Origin: Xenoacremonium recifei
Taxonomy: Eukaryota; Ascomycota; Sordariomycetes; Hypocreales; Nectriaceae
Length of the DNA: 64,000 bases
Direction of reading: 5' to 3'
Assembly (NCBI GenBank): GCA_012184525.1
Contig: WOFQ01000061.1
Span: 1-64,000, forward strand
Below are positions 44,837 to 55,724 of this stretch, piece after piece. Position 1 is the first letter of the stretch. Every line of letters begins with the position of its first letter. The notes beneath the pieces were generated by a model, which was not told where the DNA came from, did not search any database, and saw only the letters and a list, made by a program, of their open reading frames with translations. Made by a program: the position numbers and the translations under genes.

Positions 44837-46108
44837 CTAGCTGTCTCCGATCGGCTCCAGTTGGTTAAGAGTCCATACCCCAGTCTCATCAGTGTAAACC
44901 TTCTCTCCTTCAAACCCTCCGGTAACAGAACCTCTACCAGCTTGCCAGTAAGGAATATCAACAAAGATATCCTGGCTTGTGATATTAGCGACAAATACAC
45001 CCGCATCTCCCAGATCCCAATGGAGTATCATTCCTGCGGGCGCCGGAGTGCCGGGTAGAAGAGGCCATGTCTGACCTTCACCCCAGCCCAAAGTGTTGTT
45101 AGGGCTATAAACGCACCGTGAGGCAATAACATGGCCATCTTCCCATGTAGCAAGATACTCGGAACTAATGTCGCTTCCATCCTGCGCATGTGAATGCCAC
45201 CAAACCGCAGCGTAAGGTCCTACGCGTGCATGGCCCCAGAAAGCGGACTGGAGTGCGTTTTGGAAAGGGCGGTCGACCCATGTCTTGTCATGATAGCCAT
45301 ACCCTTCGAAGGCTATCTTCGTGTCGTTAATTTTCAGCGAGACAGTTGCATTTGCATCCGGTATAGCGTTTGCCCAGCCGACTCCAGTTTGGATTCTCTC
45401 ATCAACTCCTGCGGCATCAGTGCCGCACGCAAAGTGAGGGGCGACATCCTTTGAAAGATGTTAGCATGACTACTTGAGAGAAATATGAGGGGGCTATTCA
45501 TCCTAGGGACACTACGTACGTTTCCATGCAGAACGAGACTGCCGATAATACCCAAATCAGGGGCATTGATAGTCACTTTATATGTTGGTTTCGGTTTCAA
45601 AAGGCTCGAGCCTGACCAGCTGATCTCGTTACCCCCAAAGAGGTCTACTCGCATGCCTTTATCTGCTTCTTGAGTAATCTTGGCATAATCGGCCTCGACC
45701 TCATAACTATAGGCAGTTCCGTTTGCGAATGACCCAAAAATCGTGACTCGATAAAACATTTCTGTTGCAGGAACACTAGTGTCGACCGGCCATTGTATCT
45801 CAAAGTTGAATATCACGGTCTCATTTGTCGACGGGTTCATCGCATCAAAGTACCATCTTGATGCTATTAGGCTGCCGTCTGGTCTTTGACGGATTCATGA
45901 CTTACGAGTCAAATGTGGTATCATTTGGAGCTGGATTGAGCTTGAAGAAGTCTGCTTCACCCAAAGCTTTTGTCGTGAACTCAACTTGCGTAGTGCCGTT
46001 GTATCGCTTATTACCCAAATGAATAACATCATTGTTTGATGGTAACGCGTTTGCCAGGTAACCCAGCAAAGGTATTGCTATTTGAAATAACGCTTTGGGT
46101 TTTACCAT
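44837..46108 (-). CDS. Secreted AttH/hydroxyneurosporene synthase-like protein (Diels-Alderase-like family)
   Basis: Three exons on the minus strand, 46108-45906, 45856-45520 and 45448-44837, give 383 residues. An N-terminal signal peptide is likely (IAIPLLGYLANA, cleavage near residue 22). The spliced FDSWYFDAM motif at the exon 1/2 junction, the many N-glycosylation sequons, and the lipocalin-like beta pattern with GYGYHDKTWVDRPF and WGHARVGPYAAVWWHSH match the CrtC/AttH-like fold used by fungal Diels-Alderases (CghA, Fsa2, MycB type). These proteins cyclise polyketide-derived substrates. No polyketide synthase is adjacent here, so the substrate is open and the protein may be a stand-alone member of the family. 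It ends 276 bp from the convergent pseudokinase gene. Confidence 0.8.
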
Positions 46109-46773
46109 TATGTTTGTTAGTCATTGGCCGTGATATATCTTGCTAAGGCTCTTCTAGAGAGTTGAACTGCACGTCCCTCTTATATACGTCCTATTTCATG
46201 TTCTAAGAAATTGCAATATGCCTTGCAGATCGGTATTTCGGACTCGCGCTTGGCTCGATCTCGGTTTCGGTCTCGCTACCCCGCAAAGACTTCCCAGCTA
46301 CTCGGTACTCCGTATAATAACGCCGCATCATGTAGATTAAGTTATTACTAAATCCCGAATAAAATAATACTAGCATGAAGAAGGATATATGATCTCATTT
46401 AAAATCTAGTTCATCTATTGCCGTACTGTCAGGGCTGATTTGCAAGTTTCATTGACTGATTGTCTAGGCACATCTCCTGAGCGAGTAGGGGGTAATTTGT
46501 TAATAAATTTACAGCGAATTCTGATGCTTTACTACCATTTGCCATATAGCGCTTGGAGATTTGCTATCTTCCGGACGCACTATCCAAAACGACCGATGAG
46601 AAGATGATCTCCCACTGAAAGCTCTACTGAGCACAAGGCTACTTCGCATGATCACCTGCCAGAAATCTTGGGCTTTTTGCGGTCCAAGCGCTTGCTCCAT
46701 CGCCTCAGGTAATTAAGTCTAAGAATGATTAATTCCAGTGTATGATCGAGAGATCCTCATGTTGTGAATTTAC
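46109..46773. other. Intergenic region with a small open frame
   Basis: This is 665 bp. The 46300-46510 part is AT-rich. A 63-codon minus-strand frame (46700-46509) follows the GTGAGT at the end of the HET gene and could be a last exon of that gene, but the splice frame could not be made to fit. I leave it uncalled. Confidence 0.4.
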
Positions 46774-48168
46774 TCACAGTTTCTTCACAAGTTGATACTG
46801 TCTCTCGTGGAATCTGAACAAACGGCTCTCGCGGGCAATCTCGTTGTCTTTATCGTTGTTGGGGTTCATCACCCGCTCGAAAGTTTGAGGCTGATCGATT
46901 TCCCGGCCCGGTAAGCCAAATTGTTGTTGCCATTGCGCTTCAAGAGTTGCGTCTCGCATTCGCTCATGAAAGCTAAGTTCGTCCAGAACTTGACGTAGAA
47001 TATCTGCGCTTACAGTGTCGTCGAGTCCGAACGAGTCGCGTACGTCGCAAAAATAAGCAACATGGGACGTGTCTGTGCCCCTGCCGGAGTCCATGCCAAA
47101 CCATATTTCCTCCATACCAAATTTCAGGGCTTGATAAAAGGCGAATGTGACGTCCTTCTCGTAGTTGGGATCTATCTTCATCCGCGTCTTCTCACTCAAG
47201 ATACCCAGGAGACCGTACAGCTTATCTCTAGGGTCAGTACAGGCTGACCTGCCAAACCTGCGGAAAACCTGATTCAACGGATCTGGGTACGTGGACTGGT
47301 ACGTCTCAATCACGTAGGTCCTGTTATGCAGCTTCGTCGTTATTTCCTCAAGCGTTCCGTCTTGACCTCCCCACAGCCAAGAGTCGTGCCTCTGAATAGC
47401 ACCATGTCGCAGCCTATGCGTAACAATAATCTGTGCTGGGCTTTGTACTCTTGATTCAGCGTCGAGTAAGATATTCGGTCGACCCTCCGGAGCGAACTTT
47501 GTGTCTCTATATGCCAGAGCTGTCGGAGAGCCTGCAAAGAGCGACAGAGGAAATGCAAAGCTTCCACACCACACTATCGCCTCGGTAGCGAGGAGAACCT
47601 CTTGGACTACCCAGAGTCGAGTCCAATATTCAGAATAGCTCAGGTATCTCAATCCCTCCCATTGTGATTGCGTCCAGGTCGAACTGTCCTTGTATACACC
47701 GTCACTGAGGGCTCGAACATTATGAAGTTCTGTCGCCACAGGCTCTCCAAGCCAAGAAATCACCTTGTTCGCGTTCCGAAATATCCGAGCCATTTGGCTC
47801 ACTTGAGCTCGTCTTTCATCCCAGTCTAGTTGATTGATGCATATTGCATCGATGAAAAGAACTTCGTGGTCATATTTGTTCACCGCATTGCGCAGAAAGT
47901 CATATAAATTTCGTCGCACACAAAAGACTTGGCCTTCGACATAAATCTTTTGGAGATTATCTTCTCTTCCAGAGCCCCATGTATAAGAAAGGGCCTTGTA
48001 ATCAATCTGCGAGAGGTGTGCTATCGAGACGATGTAGAACCCCGCTTCGATTGTCGGATGTCCAAATGCGCCGGCGTTCAAATGGAGCAGCCGGATTTGT
48101 GTGTTTGGGTCGATGGGAGGATGAGAGAATCCGGTCTTGCGGTTAAAGCTATGGTCAAGTGATTCCAT
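46774..48168 (-). CDS. HET-domain protein (heterokaryon incompatibility), short C-terminus
   Basis: Minus-strand frame of 464 residues from the ATG at 48168; the frame is open 66 codons further to an ATG at 48366. The HET domain (PF06985) is complete: YKALSYTWGS, then LFIDAICINQLDWDERRAQVSQMARIF, then WLGEP, and YWTRLWVVQE. A later DPRDKLYGLLGIL segment is the usual second conserved block. The C-terminal region typical of long HET proteins is missing. The stop overlaps a perfect donor GTGAGT in the sequence CTGTGAGTAAA, so an additional short exon downstream is possible. HET proteins trigger cell death after fusion of unlike individuals. Function here is by family only. Confidence 0.85.
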   Translation of the reverse strand: MESLDHSFNRKTGFSHPPIDPNTQIRLLHLNAGAFGHPTIEAGFYIVSIAHLSQIDYKALSYTWGSGREDNLQKIYVEGQVFCVRRNLYDFLRNAVNKYDHEVLFIDAICINQLDWDERRAQVSQMARIFRNANKVISWLGEPVATELHNVRALSDGVYKDSSTWTQSQWEGLRYLSYSEYWTRLWVVQEVLLATEAIVWCGSFAFPLSLFAGSPTALAYRDTKFAPEGRPNILLDAESRVQSPAQIIVTHRLRHGAIQRHDSWLWGGQDGTLEEITTKLHNRTYVIETYQSTYPDPLNQVFRRFGRSACTDPRDKLYGLLGILSEKTRMKIDPNYEKDVTFAFYQALKFGMEEIWFGMDSGRGTDTSHVAYFCDVRDSFGLDDTVSADILRQVLDELSFHERMRDATLEAQWQQQFGLPGREIDQPQTFERVMNPNNDKDNEIARESRLFRFHERQYQLVKKL

Positions 48169-48610
48169 GAGGGACACGAGTATTATACTGAAACATAGTT
48201 GTCGGAAATGAATTCCACAATGCCAGTGGTGAGCGACAAATTCGACGGGTTTAATCGCGGAAAGCTCGCTCACCATTGAGGCTGTGACGTGGCACTGTAA
48301 GCATTTGGACTCTGCAAACGTCCGTTCCATTGGTCTCTTGTCTTGGACTGTTGCATTGTAGCCCACTCAAGTGGCTTAGGTGTAATATCAGGCAACAAAT
48401 GCCTATGATACGACAAGTCTATATGATCGGCTGCGCCCCGAGCAAAGATTGACCCGAACTTGCGTCGATCAGCATGAGAGCTGTTAAATGCTGTGTAGTT
48501 CTATTAATCTATACAGAACGCATAGAAACCGAAACGATGCCTCGACTTTATCTTACAGCATATTGAGAAAACCATGAAATCAACATCGCGAAACAAGGCC
48601 AACTAATACC

Positions 48611-50334
48611 TCATCCCCTCACACGCAGAGGATGCGCCTCCGTGTTGAACACAAACCCATTAGCTCCCTCGCCCTGGACCTGGAACTCAGCATCACCCTC
48701 CGCGAAGATGAGGTACAAGTACTTCAACGTCTCGGCCAGCCAGAAGCTCTCCATCTTCGCAAAATGGCCACCTCCGTCTTCCTTCATAATATTCGTGATG
48801 CCCGCGAAGCCATTCTCCACGCGACACCGCTCGTTCAGTGCGACAAAGGCGTTCCAAGCATAGTCCTTCCATTTCTTCGCACCCGTCGCACGATAGGCAT
48901 AGTAAACTGACTCGAGTGTCTCTGGGCGCAGAATATACGCTGATGACGTGGGCCAGAAACCAGCCTTTTCGTAGAACTCCTCATGTTGAGAGGGAGGAAG
49001 CGGGTTTTGCCGGGTATTGTTGGGCAGCGCGGCGTCAACCCAGCGGAAGCCCTCAGGTCCGATTCCTGATGGTGCTTGCTCATACGCAAGGATGCAGGAC
49101 TCGGCCAGCTGAAGGCCGAATTCAGTGTACTTATGCTCGCCGAGAGTGACACCGCCAAGGATGAAGTTGCCTCCGTCGAAACAGGCCACTGGGAAGGTCA
49201 GTCTCGAGGCTCGTCCAGAGAATGAGGTATCGCCCTCTGGGAAAAGGAAGACAACTTACAATGGCCAGAGCTGGGATGCGTCTCCGTGCCAGAGAATCCC
49301 GACAAAAAGGTCAAATCCGGGCGCGACGAAGGATGAGAGGCCAGATGCTTCATCGTCGAATCCGCCGCCTTGATCCACCGATCCCTGTATTCGCCAAACT
49401 CCTTGGGATCATACACGTACATCTTGATCAAGTACTCATAGAAGCTATCCGTGCCACCGCCCCAGCCACCGTTGCTGTTCAAGAACTTGCCGTCCTTGCA
49501 GCTAACCTGACTGCCGACCAGTCCAGGGAACGGCTCCGAGCTTTTAGGCTCTGGGCGCAGCAAGAACTTTTCGGCCTTTTGGGTGAGTTCCGCATACTCA
49601 TCGTTGCCTGTCAAGTCGCTCAGGCGCGTCCACTCCAGCACCAGCGTGCCAAAGCCGGCGATGCTGTTGCGATCGTGGCCGCCGCGGCGGAGCTCCGGGC
49701 TGAAGATGACGATGCCGTCTGGCACGCCGCTCTCCGTCTCGAACGCGACCTTGAGGTGGTCTGCGAGACTGGCGGCTTGGTCCACAAGAGCCTTGACCTT
49801 GGAGCGGTTGGAAGTTTGGACGAGGTGCGTGAAGGGGCCATTGAGCAGATCGTAAGCTGAGAGGAGGCCGCCCAGGTACCGGATGGTGGACTCGAAGACG
49901 GAGATGATCTGGTTGTCGACAGTGGTGCGCGTGAAGTCAATTGTAGGGATAAAGTCCAGGATTTGGTTCACGATCTTCTCGTCGCCCATGATGATGGCCG
50001 TGCCGAGCGAGTCGACAGGCGTGACGCCCCAGCCGTTGCTATCGCCGTTTCAGCTCTACGTTCCCCTCTCACTAAGCGCTTCACCTTACCGGTCATCCGC
50101 GTACGACTTCTCTATCGGCTTGAGCGAGTCATGCGGGAAGGCATATTTGTAGTACTTCTCCCACGAGAATTGGAACGCTTCCTTGATGGCCGCGGCCTTT
50201 TGCACGTCATCGAGCAGTGAGTCGCCGCCGAGGACGGTCTGATCGCCGAGCGGGGAGGGAAGGGCGCCGATGAGGGAGGTCAGTCCCAGCAACGGGACGA
50301 GGGACGCTCTCATCGTGACGATAGTGGGATGCAA
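48611..50334 (-). CDS. Secreted glycoside hydrolase family 47 alpha-1,2-mannosidase
   Basis: Three exons on the minus strand, 50334-50090, 50038-49260 and 49188-48611, give 533 residues, or 526 from the Met at 50313. The second Met starts a clear signal peptide (LVPLLGLTSLIGALP). GH47 marks are NGWGVTPVDSLGTAI at the exon 1/2 junction, FESTIRYLGGLLSAYDLL, SGHLACFDGGNFILGG across intron 2, RPETLESVYYAYRATG, ESFWLAETLKYLYLIF and FNTEAHPL, whose Thr co-ordinates Ca2+ in the family. Two Cys (AESCILAYEQ and NERCRVENGF) match the conserved disulfide. It trims Man-alpha-1,2-Man from N-glycans, and in fungi secreted forms act extracellularly. Its length is normal for class I enzymes. Confidence 0.95.
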
Positions 50335-51213
50335 TGTCAGGGCACAATCTTTAGGTGTTGCATGTGAGGAGATGGATTAAATATGAATTAACTTTAGTGA
50401 AGAGGTATGTAATGCGATGGTCAGGTACACATGATCGGCCCGGATCCGAAACCGTCGCCTTATTCCCAGCCTCCGCATTATTTACCCCGGGACTAAGACT
50501 GCTAAACTCCTCCACAAGATCCCTTCAAGCTCCTACCCTGTATAAGAGGTGATCGATGTGTATTTCGAAATATCCCCTGATTTGTTGTGGTTATTGCTTT
50601 ATTTTGTTTTGTTTTGTTTTGTTTGTCTTCTCTCTGAGAGGGTCGCTCGAATTGTGTTGTTTCTGCCTTCTGAAGTATTGATACGGGACGCGTCCATCAG
50701 GGTCTCTTCCGCACGTGTCTTCCGTTCATCTATGACCCTATCTCTTGTGCAGTAAGTTACAACGTGCACGTATTTAGTAGAAGTCAATTGGTGAGAACGC
50801 CGTAGATCGAGGTCTTTACTCCGTGAGATGCCGCTTTCTCGTCTCACAGGCAAGTTTCGAACGTTATGCTACATAAGCAGTCCCTCTCTAGCATTATAGA
50901 CGAAGGTACTAGGTCAAAGTTGCGCGTGACTGCACGTCCCAAATGGGAACACTGCGCAATGTCAACTTCGGCTTCGTAAGAGCAGGTGGCCTTCGAAACC
51001 TCACTCCTCCTCTTCTAAACGTGACATTGGGGGCATTCCGGCCGTACATGTCCCGCACCAGACTGGGGGTGGCGGGCAGCAGCTGTCGTCCAAGATATCG
51101 GAGTTTCCCTGCCTCATCTCGGCTGCTACACCAGGACGAGCTTATCCTCATTATCCTGAACGGAGAGGACTTGGAAGATCATTGATTGGTTGCATGGTGT
51201 TGACGACCAACCC
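50335..51213. other. Intergenic region
   Basis: This is 879 bp between the start of the mannosidase (minus) and the stop of ERCC1 (minus). It contains a TTTTG microsatellite at 50602-50625. The open frames on both strands at 50909-51185 have no domains. Confidence 0.5.
50602..50625. repeat. TTTTG microsatellite
   Basis: Four to five uninterrupted copies of the pentamer TTTTG, ending in a shortened unit. Confidence 0.8.
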
Positions 51214-52374
51214 TCAACCACCATCTCGTAGCCTCGCCAATGCAGCCGCAATACCATCGCTCAACCCTGTGTCTCCCTTCGCTTGACTCGCTCGACTCTC
51301 CTCCTCGGCCGCCGCAGTCCTCTTCGAGTCCTCAATCGCCGCTGCCAGTAGCGCTTCCTCGTCGTCATCATCCTCAATATCGTCGTCCATAAACTGGAAC
51401 TGCCGCGAAGAGGTCGGCGCCGTGGTGGGTGGTGTGCTCTTAGCCGGCGACTCGTCTCTCGCGGAGGACGCCATCGAAGACATCTCTCTCAATGGCACCC
51501 GCGACAACGGCATCGCGCCCCTGCCCGCATTCTCGCCTCCCGTCCTCTTCGCCGCCTTCACCACGCGGAATGGCTCGTCGACCGCCGACATCCAGCGCTT
51601 GACTTTGATACCTCCCCATCCGGCCATCATACCTAGCTGCTCCGCATCCGCATTCACCGCGTTCCGTAGACTCCCAAAGTTGCTCACCAGTGCGACAGCA
51701 TCCGACTTGTTCAAGCTCCTCGGCACCGTCACAAACTCGACCAACCGCTCGCCATACGCCGCCGGACGCTGTCCCTTGATTGCCCCGGGCCCAGCGTGCT
51801 CGTAGCTCTTATACAGCTCGAGATACCGCGCCGCCTCGGCCGCCGACCACGCCAGCACGAGCGTGACGTTGTTGACCAGTGACGTCTTGGCCAGCTCCCG
51901 CAGCGGATCCTCATGGTTCGGGATGTCGACCATGACGAGCAGCACGCGCAGCAGATAGCGGCCCTGCAAGTTGCGGATGCGCGTGTAGATGTACTCCGGG
52001 TGCAGGCGGTGGTACTTGAGACTGAGAAACAGCGCGCAGGTGGTCAGGCCGAGCACGTAGTCTGCGGGGATGTCGCTGTATTCCCAGGGCATGGAGCGGA
52101 TGCTGGTGAGCACGGGGTTGCCGCGCTGGCGAGGCGAGACGAGGATCGATGAGCCGGAGGATTGCTGGGCCTTCTTCTGCGGCGTGGGCTGGACGATCTT
52201 GGGGCCGGAGGAGCTTGAGTTCGCGTTCGAGGGGGGAGCTTTGTCGAGGCGTTGGGGAGTCGGTTGTTGGATCTTTTGCGGTACGGGCTGCTGGATCTTC
52301 CGGGGCGCGGGCGAGGGATCGGCAGCGGCCATTGCGGCGAGGAGGTCGTCGTCGGCGCCGTAGTCGTCGTCCAT
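51214..52374 (-). CDS. RAD10: DNA excision-repair protein ERCC1/Rad10
   Basis: Intronless minus-strand frame of 386 residues. An N-terminal Gln/Pro-rich tail with repeated IQQP/PTPQ units precedes the nuclease-like central domain, which lacks the catalytic motif as in all ERCC1 proteins: SSILVSPRQRGNPVL, SDIPADYVLG, YIYTRIRNLQGRYLLRVLLV. A C-terminal tandem helix-hairpin-helix region follows (KSDAVALVSNFGSL, MMAGWGGIKVKRW). This is the subunit that partners XPF/Rad1 to cut 5' of lesions in nucleotide-excision and cross-link repair. After the HhH region comes about 110 residues not found in yeast Rad10, ending in an acidic patch and a UIM-like helix (EEALLAAAIEDS, about residues 339-350). Confidence 0.93.
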   Translation of the reverse strand: MDDDYGADDDLLAAMAAADPSPAPRKIQQPVPQKIQQPTPQRLDKAPPSNANSSSSGPKIVQPTPQKKAQQSSGSSILVSPRQRGNPVLTSIRSMPWEYSDIPADYVLGLTTCALFLSLKYHRLHPEYIYTRIRNLQGRYLLRVLLVMVDIPNHEDPLRELAKTSLVNNVTLVLAWSAAEAARYLELYKSYEHAGPGAIKGQRPAAYGERLVEFVTVPRSLNKSDAVALVSNFGSLRNAVNADAEQLGMMAGWGGIKVKRWMSAVDEPFRVVKAAKRTGGENAGRGAMPLSRVPLREMSSMASSARDESPAKSTPPTTAPTSSRQFQFMDDDIEDDDDEEALLAAAIEDSKRTAAAEEESRASQAKGDTGLSDGIAAALARLRDGG

Positions 52375-52833
52375 TGTGGCCTATGTTTTGTCTGGAAGCG
52401 ACAAAGGCCTGGAGTTGGAGGGAGAAGAGAGAGATGGTGATGCGTGAAGAAGGATGGCCGTGAATGTTCACGCCGGTCATGCCAAAGCTCGCTCCGGGTG
52501 GGGCCGAGCTTCCATGCCCATCGGGACTGCTTCAGGCCGATAACCTTCAAAGCCGGAACAGACCTCAACAATGGGACGATGAAGATTAAATCAGATTTAA
52601 TAGCATTGTTGCTACAAATGACAGAAAGAGCGCTATAGTTCACTTTCTTGGTATCCCTCGGATGTACCCCGAGTCCCTCCGTCCTATCCCAATCCCATCC
52701 TGAATCCCATCCATTCAATCTCTATCCCAGTAAAACGCCATCCCTCCTCCAAGCCCAGGTCCAGGCACGTAATGCTCCGTACATCCATCATTTCGTTAAT
52801 CTTGACATCGTAAAAGCTCCAAAACCATATCCC

Positions 52834-54120
52834 TCAATCAACATCCTCTTCCAGCCCAGAATACTCGCTCTCACTCGGTGGCGTCCCAGCCGTCAACGAG
52901 GAATGGAGAGAGTACAGCGCGCTCAACCAGCAGCCAAATACTTTGCGCATCTCCGGATTCTGTGCCGCCATCCGATCGCGCAACCGTTCGTATGCCTCAA
53001 TCATTACCCAGACCTGCAGCGCTGTGGTGTCGGGCCCGTTTTGGCGTGGGTGGTTGGCAAAGGCAGATGACAGCTCGCGAGTAAGAAGATCAATGCAGAT
53101 CTGCAGGCTGATGTTGTCGGTCGTGGATACGCGTGGTGTAGGATACGATTGCCGAGGGTCGAGAGGTGGTGTTGGTGCAGGGTCGAAGGATATGGGTTTG
53201 AAGTAGATGGCGTCTTCTTTGTACGCTATCAGGCCGTCGTCGTTTTCGGGGCTTGGGGGGTGTGTTGGCTGTTTGGATCGGGTGCTTGGACGTGGAGGTT
53301 GGAGGAGGGTGTTTGATCTTGTTGATTCGGAGCTATGCCTTTGCGTGTAAGGTTGGGGGACGTCAAGACCATCATGAGACGGCCGTCGTTCAGATTGAGG
53401 GTTGCTGTAAATCGAGTCTATATCGGATGCGTCTCTGGTCTCTAGCAGCGCTCGGTACTGCTCAGCAATGAGTTCCACGCTGGACGTCTTCTCAGGGCCC
53501 TCAATGTCCCGGCCAAACACGGGCTTCTCCAGCTGGCCTATCCGGAATACGGGCGTCTTAGCCTGCCGCCGCATGGCAGATGAGGTAGACGTGGACGAGG
53601 CCGGCGACGGGATGGACGAATTGTCCAGCGACGGCCGCGGCGGAGGAGCCTGAATCTTGAGGTGGGAGAACTCGGGAATGATGCGTTGTTGCGGTGGCTG
53701 TTGCTCTTGTGACGGCCGCTTGCTGACTGTCTTCAAGTCTCCCTCCGGCACCGCACTGGGGCTCGTTGATGACGGGTCGCTGTCGAGATAGTGGTTCCAT
53801 TTCGAGTCGCTCAGGTCGGGTGTGTCTGGTAATTGGCGAAAGCTGGGCGACTTGAGGCCAGGACTGTGGACAAGGCCAGGGCTATGGGCGAGCTTCGTTG
53901 GGCTGTGGACGTTGCTCGCCAGCGACTCCTCAAAGGCCCTGGCGGTCGGCGACGTGTATCCCACATTGTAGTTGTTGTTGTAGTTCAGGCTGATGTTGGA
54001 GTCGGCCGAGCCTCTCTTCGACCTCAAGCTCTTGAGCTTCGGATCGCATTTCTGCAGCCTCCGCCGGGCAGGTTTGGCAGTCTGGCTCATGGTGGTTTGT
54101 GTTTGCTCTTGCTCAATCAT
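52834..54120 (-). CDS. Conserved-type hypothetical protein, largely disordered
   Basis: Intronless minus-strand frame of 428 residues; a second ATG at codon 11 begins MSQTAKPARRRLQKCDPK. The protein is rich in Ser and Pro with basic N-terminal residues and repeated HSPGL and SPT-like motifs suggesting phosphorylation. A charged short domain (SSVELIAEQYRALLE) precedes a C-terminal helical domain (about residues 340-415: ISLQICIDLLTREL, TTALQVWVMIEAYERLRDRM, VFGCWLSALYSLH). The tail is acidic. No known domain is recognised. The C-terminal helices are the probable conserved core. No signal peptide or membrane helix is seen. Confidence 0.75.
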   Translation of the reverse strand: MIEQEQTQTTMSQTAKPARRRLQKCDPKLKSLRSKRGSADSNISLNYNNNYNVGYTSPTARAFEESLASNVHSPTKLAHSPGLVHSPGLKSPSFRQLPDTPDLSDSKWNHYLDSDPSSTSPSAVPEGDLKTVSKRPSQEQQPPQQRIIPEFSHLKIQAPPPRPSLDNSSIPSPASSTSTSSAMRRQAKTPVFRIGQLEKPVFGRDIEGPEKTSSVELIAEQYRALLETRDASDIDSIYSNPQSERRPSHDGLDVPQPYTQRHSSESTRSNTLLQPPRPSTRSKQPTHPPSPENDDGLIAYKEDAIYFKPISFDPAPTPPLDPRQSYPTPRVSTTDNISLQICIDLLTRELSSAFANHPRQNGPDTTALQVWVMIEAYERLRDRMAAQNPEMRKVFGCWLSALYSLHSSLTAGTPPSESEYSGLEEDVD

Positions 54121-55724
54121 TCATTCAAGCAATCAATCGGAAACAGCACGATGGGAGGTTGTCGATCTTGGGTGTGGCGAAGCAGCTGGCGGGCGATGCT
54201 AGAGCTGTCACCCAGGTGGGATGCAACGGGCACTCTTATTGTCCTGGGTGGCAATCCTCGAGGGCCCTCAAGACATCAACAAAGGTCATGGATCAGATGC
54301 AGATATGGAATGATGGAAGCGATGATGGAAGACGGGGGAAAACCGGATTCGCTCGCCCGGGCAGGGCTTGACGTCCATTTGCCGTATTCTCGCTCGCTGT
54401 CGTCCTGGTCCTTACCGCTTCCCGCACTTCACTCGTGAGGGAGGGTCCTGGGCCGCGAGAGAGGGTGGCTTTGCCCTGCAGGCCAGGCAAGCATGCAGAT
54501 GGGCTGGGCTGGCTGGGCGCTGTGATAGGGCCTGACAGGGCGAATCGGCCTGCAAGCTGTGTGAGGCGGAAGAGGAGGCCCACGTCATGGGGCTCGCTAG
54601 CGGACGAGGTGGCATGGCATGGCATGGCATGGGCATGGGCGGGCGAGCGAAGCAGGGATGAGGTGCGTGAGGCGTGAGGCGGCCTGCTGCGGGATGTCTG
54701 CACTACCGGGGCAACGCGAGGCCTGCATGCACTCGGTTATTGTTAGAACATGCCTCCAGGGCGTCTGTGCAAAAGCAGTTTCGGTCTGAGAACAACAGAG
54801 TCTATCCAGGACTCGCTTGACCGCTGTGTCGTCTCGTCAGAAGCATCCCGACCCAGCCCCAGGCACAGAGGATCCTCACCGACACGGGATGGATGGAGGC
54901 TAAGACCCAGCCAAGTTTAGGCGCTGGCTGATGTCATGGCTGTGCAAAGGGATGGACAGGAGGGCGGCCCGATCAGTCTTCCGTTCCGACAGGTGTGGCT
55001 GATCCGGGAAAAGAAAACGTGGGAAAGGGAAAGCCCTCGGCAGGTTCCTGACCTGGTCAGAGGCAGGTCTCCTCGTAAAACAGGAATACGATGGTGGCTA
55101 GCCACAATCAGGTAGCTAGAGGTGGAGATGCAAATGCAGGGCGTTGGGTTGGGAGAGCTGGACGGGAGGCGATCTGGATGAGCGGGTAGATTTGTACAGT
55201 TCCATAATACCGTACCCGCTGATGAAGAGATATCTTTTTATTTTATTTTAGGATTCAGGTAGTCCGTAGTGCACTAGGAGTATAGTGCTATCAGTAATAC
55301 TGAACTGTTCCTCTATCATTGAAGCCTTGGCGGTTATGGGTTGCGCGGGGGTGGCGCAGAGTGACAAAAGGCCTTTAGTTTATCACGCAGTGTTGGCTGT
55401 ACCTCACCGAATCATTTTTGATAGCTTTTCTAGGTCGGGCAGAAGAGCCATGGATTTTACAGATCGTAGAACCCAGCATCTCTATGCGGAGTACCAAGGA
55501 GTCAAATTTGAGAACCCCTTATTTATCCTGGTAGAGAGCCTGTAAAGTTCTATTTCATCGCACGCCAAAGCCACAGCCACGGTGATCCTTCACCCCTGCA
55601 AGGCAGCAATAGCCTTGACCGCCAGCGCTGAGCTACATTCATGCTTAAATGAAAGATAAAGCTCCTATGCCCAACCCTTTTACTTTCAACGACCATCCAT
55701 ATCTCTGACATCGGCAGTATCACC
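54121..55724. other. Long gene-free region
   Basis: This is 1.6 kb between the divergent starts of two genes. It contains GGCAT tandem copies at 54611-54630 and GC-rich low-complexity DNA around 54440-54680. A minus-strand tRNA-like sequence near 55565-55635 was checked and rejected. No gene is supported. Confidence 0.5.
54611..54630. repeat. GGCAT tandem repeat
   Basis: Four perfect copies of GGCAT, continued by GGGCAT and GGGC variants to about 54640. Confidence 0.8.

Noticed and set aside
55562..55640. tRNA-like sequence on the minus strand with a D-arm-like TAGCTCAG and a hairpin AAGGC-loop-GCCTT
   Set aside because: The acceptor stem does not pair, the anticodon loop lacks U33, and no TTCGA T-loop is present.
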